A stretch of 64,000 bases of DNA, from positions 62,001-126,000 of the forward strand of contig JAVBPU010000009.1 in the NCBI GenBank assembly GCA_031549415.1, given 5' to 3'. Made by a program: the position numbers and the translations under genes. Position 1 is the stretch's first letter; every line of letters begins with the position of its first letter. Under the pieces are notes generated by a model that did no database searches, was not told the origin of the DNA, and worked only from the letters and a program-made list of their open reading frames with translations. Origin of the DNA: Limiplasma sp031549415 (GTDB lineage Bacteria; Bacillota; Clostridia; Christensenellales; Aristaeellaceae). This document shows positions 58,662 to 64,000 of this stretch, in pieces.

Positions 58662-59492
58662 ATGAAAGAGTTTGTGGCCAAGGCCTATACCATGGAGGAA
58701 CTACGCGCCAAAAAAGGCTTCATCTGTGATATGGACGGCGTGATTTATCATGGAAACAAGCTGTTGCCCGGAGCAACGGAATTTGTAGATTTTTTAAAAA
58801 AGCATGGCAAGCAGTTCCTGTTTCTGACCAATAGCAGCGAGCGGGCGCCCAAAGAGCTGCAACAAAAACTGGCGCGCCTGGGGCTGGACGTGGATGAGAG
58901 CCATTTTTACACCAGTGCGCTAAGCACCGCTTATTTTCTGCGACACCAATGCCCGGGGGGCAGCGTGTATGTGATTGGCGAACCCGGCCTGGTGGGAGCC
59001 CTCTATGACGCGGGCCTGACCATGAACGAGGTGAACCCGGACTACGTGGTGCTGGGAGAGACCCGCAGCTATAGCTATGACAGGATCGAACGGGCTGTGG
59101 CGCTGGTGCGGGGCGGAGCCAAGCTGATTGGCACCAATCCGGATTTGACCGGCCCGGTGGAGGGGGGCATCGCTCCCGCCTGCAAGGCGCTGATGGCGCC
59201 CATTGAGCTGGCCACAGGCCGCAAGCCGTACTATTTGGGCAAGCCCAACCCGCTGATGATGCGCCTGGGCCTTCGCCTGTTAGATGTGACCGTGGACGAG
59301 GCCGTGATCATCGGCGACCGGATGGACACGGACATTGTGGCCGGGGTGGAAAGCAGCATTGATACGGTGCTGGTGTTAAGCGGCGTCACCAATGAGCATG
59401 AGATGCGCAAATACCCCTACCGGCCCCATTATGTGCTGGGCGGGATCGGGGAGATTGTGCCGGGGTATGTGCCCCTTGGGGCGGATGACTAA
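58662..59492 (+). CDS. HAD-family phosphatase, NagD/PGP type
   Basis: A 276-residue HAD hydrolase of subfamily IIA. The nucleophile motif I is CDMDGVIYHGN (residues about 23-33), motif II FLTNSS, a C2 cap domain with NPDYVVLGETRSY, the lysine in YLGKPNPLM and motif IV IGDRMDTDI. Members dephosphorylate nucleoside monophosphates, sugar phosphates or metabolite by-products; the substrate is not predictable. ATG 58662 has AGGAGG about 11 bases upstream. It converges closely on the next gene. Confidence 0.92.
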   Translation: MKEFVAKAYTMEELRAKKGFICDMDGVIYHGNKLLPGATEFVDFLKKHGKQFLFLTNSSERAPKELQQKLARLGLDVDESHFYTSALSTAYFLRHQCPGGSVYVIGEPGLVGALYDAGLTMNEVNPDYVVLGETRSYSYDRIERAVALVRGGAKLIGTNPDLTGPVEGGIAPACKALMAPIELATGRKPYYLGKPNPLMMRLGLRLLDVTVDEAVIIGDRMDTDIVAGVESSIDTVLVLSGVTNEHEMRKYPYRPHYVLGGIGEIVPGYVPLGADD

Positions 59493-59507
59493 AGAGGGCT
59501 TATTATA

Positions 59508-60056
59508 CTACTTCTGCGCAGCCGGTTCCGCGCTTTCCAGCAGCAGGCTGGCGATTTGCTGGGAGAGCAGCACGGCGTCGCTATCCGGGCTTGCGAAGGT
59601 AAAATCGTAGCGGAACATCAAATCGTCCTGGTCTCCATCGTCCAGCATCGTCACCAGGCTGGTGGTTCCGGCTTTGGGCTCCGCGTAGGAAATGAAGGCC
59701 CGGCCATTGATGGTCACCAAAGCCACATCGGCAAAGCTGGTCCAGCCCATCATTTTTTTCAGCCGTGTGGCTAAGGTATCGCTGCCGGGCTCCTCAAAGG
59801 CGGTGGTGACGGTGGCGGTTTGGTCGGGGCTTTGCCAACGGCCGTTGTAAAAAACTTTATCGTCGCCCTCCAGCTCCACCGGCGTCCAATCCTTGGGAAT
59901 GCCGTAGGTGTAGGGGACGTATTCTTCAATGGACACAAGGGTATAGGCAAAGGGGACCTGGTCCAGGGTCACGGCTTGGGGCGCGGCGTCCGCAAGGGCC
60001 AGCGAAGCGCCCAGGCACAGCGTCAGGGAGAGGACCAGAGAGAAAAGCTTTTTCAT
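59508..60056 (-). CDS. Small secreted protein of unknown function
   Basis: A 182-residue exported protein with signal peptide MKKLFSLVLSLTLCLGASLA. The mature part has Tyr-rich VPYTYGIPKDWTPVEL, then VTTAFEEPGSD and an FISYAEPKAGT strand, similar in style to PsbP/DUF1795-like beta-sandwich proteins, but I cannot name a family. AAAGGAGG lies 8 bases upstream of ATG 60056. It converges on the HAD gene with a 15-base gap. Confidence 0.78.
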   Translation of the reverse strand: MKKLFSLVLSLTLCLGASLALADAAPQAVTLDQVPFAYTLVSIEEYVPYTYGIPKDWTPVELEGDDKVFYNGRWQSPDQTATVTTAFEEPGSDTLATRLKKMMGWTSFADVALVTINGRAFISYAEPKAGTTSLVTMLDDGDQDDLMFRYDFTFASPDSDAVLLSQQIASLLLESAEPAAQK

Positions 60057-60154
60057 GGGGAGAACCTCCTTTGTGTGTTGAGGATGGAACGACTTGTAGG
60101 GTTCTAGCCTAAAGGGTATCACACTTCGCTGAGAAAGCAAAGCATATGTTGCGT

Positions 60155-60184
60155 TTGATTTTTAGGGGATGTCAGTGGTATAAT
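60155..60184 (+). promoter_or_regulatory. Promoter of the zinc-ribbon/TPM/YtvI/Tag group
   Basis: TTGATT (60155-60160), 18 bases, TATAAT (60179-60184) with extended TGG. The four genes that follow are closely spaced or overlapping. Confidence 0.7.
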
Positions 60185-60239
60185 GGGCTTGTTTCACAGG
60201 CGGACGTTCACAACCCAAAACCAACCATGAGGTGATGAC

Positions 60240-61337
60240 ATGGCAGGCGTAACCTATAAGTGCCCCAGTTGCGGCGCTTATCTGGTGTTTGATCCGGACA
60301 CGCAAAAATGGCGCTGCGATTTCTGCAAGGCGGAATTTGGCGAGAAAGACCTGCTACCCAAGGCGGATGCCTACGCCCAGGAGGCGGAGCAGGACGCCAA
60401 AGAACAGCCGCCCGAAACTGTCCCCAGCGGCGGGGAAGCCGAAACCGCCGGGGGGAAACCCACCGGCGAGGTGGCGTATCATTGCCCAAGCTGCGGCAGC
60501 GAGATCATGACCGATGCCACCACCGTGGCCACCCATTGTTACTATTGCCATAATCCCGTGGTGTTGCAAGGCAAGCTGACCGCGGACATGAAACCGGACG
60601 CGGTGCTGCCCTTTGTGATCAGCAAGGAGGCCGCCGTGGAGGCCTTTTTGAAGTGGGTCAAGACCAAGCGCTTCATTCCCAAGGGGTTCTTCTCCAAGGA
60701 AGAAGTGCAGAATATGGCCGGCGTGTACTACCCCCATTTTGTGACGGAATGCGAAATGGACGGCACGTACGAGGGGGAGGGGCAGAACAGCTCCACCATG
60801 ACCATGGGGCAGTACATCGTGACCAAAACCGACTTTTATGCCTTTCGCCGCCGGGCGGACCTCCACTTTCGCAATGTGATGCGCCCGGCCCTGGAAAGCC
60901 TGGACCGGAAGCTTTCCGACGGCATCCATCCCTTTCCCCTGGACGAGGCGAAGCCCTTTTCCAGCGCCTACCTCTCCGGCTTTTTGGCGGAGCGCCGGAA
61001 TGTGAACGCGGAGGACATTGGCCAGGACGTGCAACAGGAGCTGGGGGGCTACGTGAAGCCCTTGCTGCAAGAGAGTGTGCATTACAACAGCTATAGCGGA
61101 AGCTGCACTGCCAAAGTGATCCGGCAAAAAACCCAGTATGTGCTGCTGCCCACCTGGGTGCTGACCTATACCCGCCGCAGCGGAGACAAGAAGCCTTACT
61201 ATTACGTGATGAATGGCCGCACGGGGACGGTGTGCGGCAAGCTGCCCATCAACAAAGGGAAGCTGTTTTGGAATAGCGTGCTGTGGGGCGCAGTGGTTTG
61301 CGCCGTGATGTGCGTTGCGGCTTACTTCCTCTATTAG
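60240..61337 (+). CDS. TFIIB-like double zinc-ribbon protein with C-terminal membrane helix
   Basis: A 365-residue protein. It has two zinc ribbons: CPSC...CDFC (residues about 8-29) and CPSC...CYYC (about 82-103), separated by a charged linker. A central soluble region of mixed alpha/beta character follows, with KTKRFIPKGFFSKEEVQNMAGVYYP, then a single C-terminal transmembrane helix (VLWGAVVCAVMCVAAYFL). Such proteins are common in Firmicutes next to TPM-domain genes, with no known activity. Membrane attachment suggests quality control or envelope work; this is inference. Confidence 0.85.
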   Translation: MAGVTYKCPSCGAYLVFDPDTQKWRCDFCKAEFGEKDLLPKADAYAQEAEQDAKEQPPETVPSGGEAETAGGKPTGEVAYHCPSCGSEIMTDATTVATHCYYCHNPVVLQGKLTADMKPDAVLPFVISKEAAVEAFLKWVKTKRFIPKGFFSKEEVQNMAGVYYPHFVTECEMDGTYEGEGQNSSTMTMGQYIVTKTDFYAFRRRADLHFRNVMRPALESLDRKLSDGIHPFPLDEAKPFSSAYLSGFLAERRNVNAEDIGQDVQQELGGYVKPLLQESVHYNSYSGSCTAKVIRQKTQYVLLPTWVLTYTRRSGDKKPYYYVMNGRTGTVCGKLPINKGKLFWNSVLWGAVVCAVMCVAAYFLY

Positions 61338-61356
61338 GCAAAAGGAGGGCGACCCC

Positions 61357-62208
61357 ATGAAAAAGAAAAATCAAGTGGCCCTGCTTCTGCTTTGCGGATG
61401 GCTGTTGGCCGCGCTGCCCGCCCTGGGGGCCACGGAGCAGCGGATCTTTGACCAGGCGGGACTGTTGAGCGTGCAGGAAGAGCAAACTCTGGCCCAGGAG
61501 ATCACCCAGTTCCAGCAGGACACCGGGATGGATTTTGTGCTGGTGACCTCCAACCAAGCCCACGGCCAGGTGACCCAACAAACCATTGCGGACGATTTCT
61601 ATGACCAGGGCGGATTCGGCCTGGACGAAGAGAAGAGCGGCGTTTGCTATTATGTGGATTTGTACGAGCGGGAGCTGTATGTATCCACCACGGGAAAAAT
61701 GAAGGATTATTTGACGGACGCGCGGATCCAGGGCGCTTTGGACGCCTCCCAACCCCGGATGACCCGGGGCGATTATGCGGGCGGCGCTTCCGCCATGGTG
61801 GAGGCGGTCACCCGGTACATCCGCGCGGGCATTCCCGAGGGGCAGTACCAGTATGATGTGCTGACCGGACAGCGGCTCACCGCCAGGCATAAGGCCCTTA
61901 CCTCCAATGAACTGTTGCTGAATTTGCTGATTGGCGCGGTGGTGGCCCTGGTTTTTGGGCTGGGGGTGGCTCGCCGGTATCAGTTGAAGGGGACCACTTA
62001 TCAATATGACATGAGAGCCAATACCTCCCTGAACATGACCGACCAGGACGACCAGTTCCTGCGCTCCGCCACCACCCAAATGCGGCGGCCAGACCCGCCC
62101 CAGGGCGGAGGGTCCGGCGGTGGCGGCGGTTTTGGCGGCGGCGGCGGCAGCGGGGTCCATGTGGGCAGCAGCGGTACCAGCCATGGCGGCGGCGGACGCA
62201 GTTTTTAA
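61357..62208 (+). CDS. TPM-domain protein, membrane anchored with Gly-rich tail
   Basis: A 283-residue protein. It has a signal peptide (VALLLLCGWLLAALPALG), an exported TPM domain (about 28-160: RIFDQAGLLSVQEEQTLAQEI, LDEEKSGVCYYVDLYERELY), one transmembrane helix (LLNLLIGAVVALVFGLGVA, about 200-220) and a cytosolic Gly/Ser-rich tail (from about 262) ending GGGGRSF. TPM proteins have been linked to photosystem repair in plants and to envelope proteins in bacteria. ATG 61357 has AAAAGGAGG 8 bases upstream and follows the zinc-ribbon gene closely. Confidence 0.88.
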   Translation: MKKKNQVALLLLCGWLLAALPALGATEQRIFDQAGLLSVQEEQTLAQEITQFQQDTGMDFVLVTSNQAHGQVTQQTIADDFYDQGGFGLDEEKSGVCYYVDLYERELYVSTTGKMKDYLTDARIQGALDASQPRMTRGDYAGGASAMVEAVTRYIRAGIPEGQYQYDVLTGQRLTARHKALTSNELLLNLLIGAVVALVFGLGVARRYQLKGTTYQYDMRANTSLNMTDQDDQFLRSATTQMRRPDPPQGGGSGGGGGFGGGGGSGVHVGSSGTSHGGGGRSF

Positions 62209-62225
62209 GGAAGGAGAGCACGCCT

Positions 62226-63383
62226 ATGCAACCGGATCATGCTGTCCGCTACGCGGCAGAGCGGCTTTCCTTGCGGCTGGTGTTCCTCGCCTTGGCGGCA
62301 CTGGCCGTGGGTGTGGTGGTGCCCGAGCTGTGGCGGCTTTTTGCACCCTTTCTCATTGCCCTGCCCGTGGCGGCGACGTTGCAGCCCGCCATCCAGTTCT
62401 TTCAGGAAAAGCTGCACATCAAAAGAGGGATTGCCGTGGCCTTTTGGGCCACGCTGGTGTGTACGGCGGCCTTCTTTTTGCTCTATTGGTTTGTGTCTTT
62501 TCTGGTGGTACAAATCAGCGCTGTGGTGCAAAATGCGCCCACCATTGTGGCCAACGTCACCAACCTGTTGCAAACGGCCGCCAACCGGGTGCTGGATGCG
62601 GCCCAAGCCATGCCGGACAAGGTGGGCCTTGCCATCCGCTCCTCCTTTGACGGAGCCATCGGCACGCTGAGCGAGGCGGGCATGGCCTTGGCAGGCGGGC
62701 TGGGCAATTGGGCCCTGTCCTTTGCCGCCAGCCTGCCCTCCATCTTCATTTTTACCAACTTTCTGGTGCTGGGCATTTTTTTCATCACCAGCCGGTACCC
62801 AGGCATCCGGCTTTTCTGGGCCAGCCATAGCGACAATGCGGAAAATGAAAATATGTTGGTGCTTCGCAAATCCGCTGTGAAGGGCATGCTGGGCTACGTC
62901 CGGGTACAGCTTCTGTTTTCGCTGATCACACTGCTGCTCTCCTGGGTGTGCTTTCAGTCCTTTGGGTTTCAGTACGCGGTGCTGATTGGCTTTGTAGCGG
63001 CGCTGCTGGAGCTGATCCCCCAGTTTGGCTGCGGCGTACTGTACTTGCCCTGGTCTGTGATCAGCTTCATTGTGGGCCAAACCCGCAACGGCTGGATCGT
63101 GCTGGGCCTGTACCTGATCTATCAGGTGATCCGCCGGGCCACGGAGCCCATGCTGCTGGGCACCAACCTGGGCGTTTCCCCTTTGCTGTCCTTGATTGGC
63201 ATGTACGTAGGCATGCGGCTGGCTGGGGTCATGGGCCTGATTTTGGGGCCGGTGGCCATGGTGGTGCTGGTCAGCGCCGTGCGGGCGCACCTGTTTGACG
63301 GCATTGTGGCGGATGGCCGCACCCTGCTTCACTACATGAAGGCCCGCTGGAAGCGGGGCCGGAAGGGGACGGACCATGGCTGA
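62226..63383 (+). CDS. ytvI: AI-2E/YtvI-family membrane protein
   Basis: A 385-residue protein with about 7-8 helices of the AI-2E transporter (PerM) family. The landmarks FVAALLELIPQFGCGVLYLPW and YLIYQVIRRATEPMLLGTNLG near the C-terminus match the YtvI sporulation branch. YtvI is required for efficient sporulation in Bacillus; other members export autoinducer-2 or act as H+/Na+ antiporters. Function here is not proven. The start codon is 17 bases after the TPM stop with AAGGAGAG upstream. It overlaps tag by 8 bases. Confidence 0.85.
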   Translation: MQPDHAVRYAAERLSLRLVFLALAALAVGVVVPELWRLFAPFLIALPVAATLQPAIQFFQEKLHIKRGIAVAFWATLVCTAAFFLLYWFVSFLVVQISAVVQNAPTIVANVTNLLQTAANRVLDAAQAMPDKVGLAIRSSFDGAIGTLSEAGMALAGGLGNWALSFAASLPSIFIFTNFLVLGIFFITSRYPGIRLFWASHSDNAENENMLVLRKSAVKGMLGYVRVQLLFSLITLLLSWVCFQSFGFQYAVLIGFVAALLELIPQFGCGVLYLPWSVISFIVGQTRNGWIVLGLYLIYQVIRRATEPMLLGTNLGVSPLLSLIGMYVGMRLAGVMGLILGPVAMVVLVSAVRAHLFDGIVADGRTLLHYMKARWKRGRKGTDHG

Positions 63384-63936
63384 AAGCAAGGGCCGCTGTG
63401 CCTGGGCCAAGGGAGAGCTGATGGAGCGTTACCATGACACGGAATGGGGCGTTCCCACGAAGGATGATCAGATTCTGTATGAATTCTTGCTATTGGAAGC
63501 CTTTCAAGCGGGGCTTTCCTGGTTTGTTGTGCTCAGCAAGAGGGAAAACTTCCGCAAGGCTTTTGATGGGTTTGACGCGGAGAAGATTGCCCAGTACGGT
63601 GAAAGCAAGTTGGAGAGCCTGTTGCAGGACCCAGGCATCATCCGCAGCCGCGCCAAAATGGAAGGGGCCATTCAAAACGCCAGGTGCTACCTGGCCATAC
63701 AGAAAGAATTCGGAAGCTTTGCCGCCTATTTGTACAGCTTTACCGGCGGCAAGACCGTCACCAATACCACAGACCAGTTTACCACCACCACCCCGCTGAG
63801 CGATGCCATGGCCAAGGACATGAAGAAGCGGGGCATGAAGTACATGGGCTCTGTGACGCTCTACAGCTATTTGCAGGCCATTGGCCTGGTGAACGACCAT
63901 GAAACCGGATGCTTTTGCTACCAGCAGAAAGGCTGA
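63376..63936 (+). CDS. tag: DNA-3-methyladenine glycosylase I
   Basis: Removes 3-methyladenine from alkylated DNA. The 186-residue protein has the N-terminal zinc ligand Cys (RCAWAKG) and ERYHDTEWGVP, the LLLEAFQAGLSW helix, KYMGSVTLYSYLQAIGLVNDHETGC and the C-terminal Cys (CFCYQQ). Length is standard. It overlaps ytvI by 8 bases, which implies co-transcription, and ends the group. Confidence 0.94.
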   Translation: MAESKGRCAWAKGELMERYHDTEWGVPTKDDQILYEFLLLEAFQAGLSWFVVLSKRENFRKAFDGFDAEKIAQYGESKLESLLQDPGIIRSRAKMEGAIQNARCYLAIQKEFGSFAAYLYSFTGGKTVTNTTDQFTTTTPLSDAMAKDMKKRGMKYMGSVTLYSYLQAIGLVNDHETGCFCYQQKG

Positions 63937-63945
63937 CAGGCTGGG

Positions 63946-63969
63946 ATACTGAAATACTGAAATACTGAA
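63946..63969. repeat. Short tandem repeat (ATACTGAA x 3)
   Basis: Three copies of an 8-base unit, ATACTGAA, just after the tag stop codon. Copy number may vary by slippage. Confidence 0.75.
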
Positions 63970-63977
63970 AAGCAGTA

Positions 63978-63999
63978 CCCGCCGCATGAACGCGGCGGG
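63978..63999 (+). terminator. Terminator-like hairpin at the window end
   Basis: CCCGCCGC pairs with GCGGCGGG. The sequence stops at base 64000, so a T-run cannot be checked. Confidence 0.5.
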
Positions 64000-64000
64000 A

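Overview
The window looks like a chromosomal segment of an anaerobic, fermentative Bacillota of the class Clostridia, moderately GC-rich by eye. Supporting signs are secA followed directly by prfB, a strictly anaerobic class III ribonucleotide reductase (nrdD), a YtvI-type membrane protein, a clostridial-type MurG, a CxxC DUF1858 protein with a ferritin-like protein, strong AGGAGG-type ribosome binding sites and TTGACA/TATAAT promoters. I cannot place the genus. No tRNA, rRNA, CRISPR array, prophage or transposase gene was seen.

Layout. 1-4150: a leftward unit secA > prfB > partial unknown gene; prfB carries the RF2 frameshift site, but the in-frame stop there is TAA instead of the usual TGA. 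4200-5430: a large inverted repeat, a decayed reading frame and a small AT-richer secreted protein. 5570-9898: Gfo/Idh/MocA oxidoreductase, MFS exporter and a short alanyl-tRNA synthetase. 10082-14860 (leftward): FAD/FMN/Fe-S enoate reductase-like protein and nrdD, the latter with a strong promoter overlapped by two NrdR-like boxes. 15275-17615: a promoter, a ~300-nt GC-rich leader and a four-CxxC zinc-ribbon protein, then an Fe-S flavoprotein and a secreted papain-like candidate. 17717-21133: a 1138-aa secreted cell-wall protein with four peptidoglycan-binding modules and two SH3 domains.

21318-31379: threonine aldolase-like enzyme; a Crp/Fnr regulator divergent from a DUF1858 protein and a ferritin-like protein, with a tandem 17-bp repeat between their promoters; ECF S component; Na+/solute symporter; murG; archaeal-type phosphoglycerate mutase-like protein; aromatic-acid-exporter-like protein; phosphodiester glycosidase. 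31482-35147: MFS, FAD oxidoreductase, trpS.

35180-45476 is the most interesting region: eleven tightly packed, overlapping leftward genes. They encode two paralogous GT-C-like membrane proteins, an SDR reductase, an acyl carrier protein, an acyl-AMP ligase, a LuxE-like acyl-protein synthetase, a LuxC-like acyl reductase, a polyprenyl-phosphate GT2 glycosyltransferase, a WecD-like GNAT and two small SMR-type membrane proteins. I read this as a surface-glycan modification locus in which an ACP-bound acyl group is made or reduced and a lipid-linked sugar is built, flipped and transferred outside. DUF2804 and galM genes lie just upstream on the same strand.

47932-58352: a lipase-like protein, a carbohydrate ABC importer (binding protein plus two permeases, no ATPase) and a leftward BmpA-type nucleoside ABC importer. 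Both binding proteins have signal peptides without a lipobox cysteine. 58662-63936: NagD-type HAD phosphatase, small secreted protein, double zinc-ribbon membrane protein, TPM-domain protein, YtvI/AI-2E family protein and Tag glycosylase.

Two copies of a 157-bp, TA-flanked, palindromic MITE-like element (24863-25019 and 53181-53337) and two near-identical copies of a 49-bp double-hairpin repeat (9915-9963, 53400-53448) are dispersed in the window.
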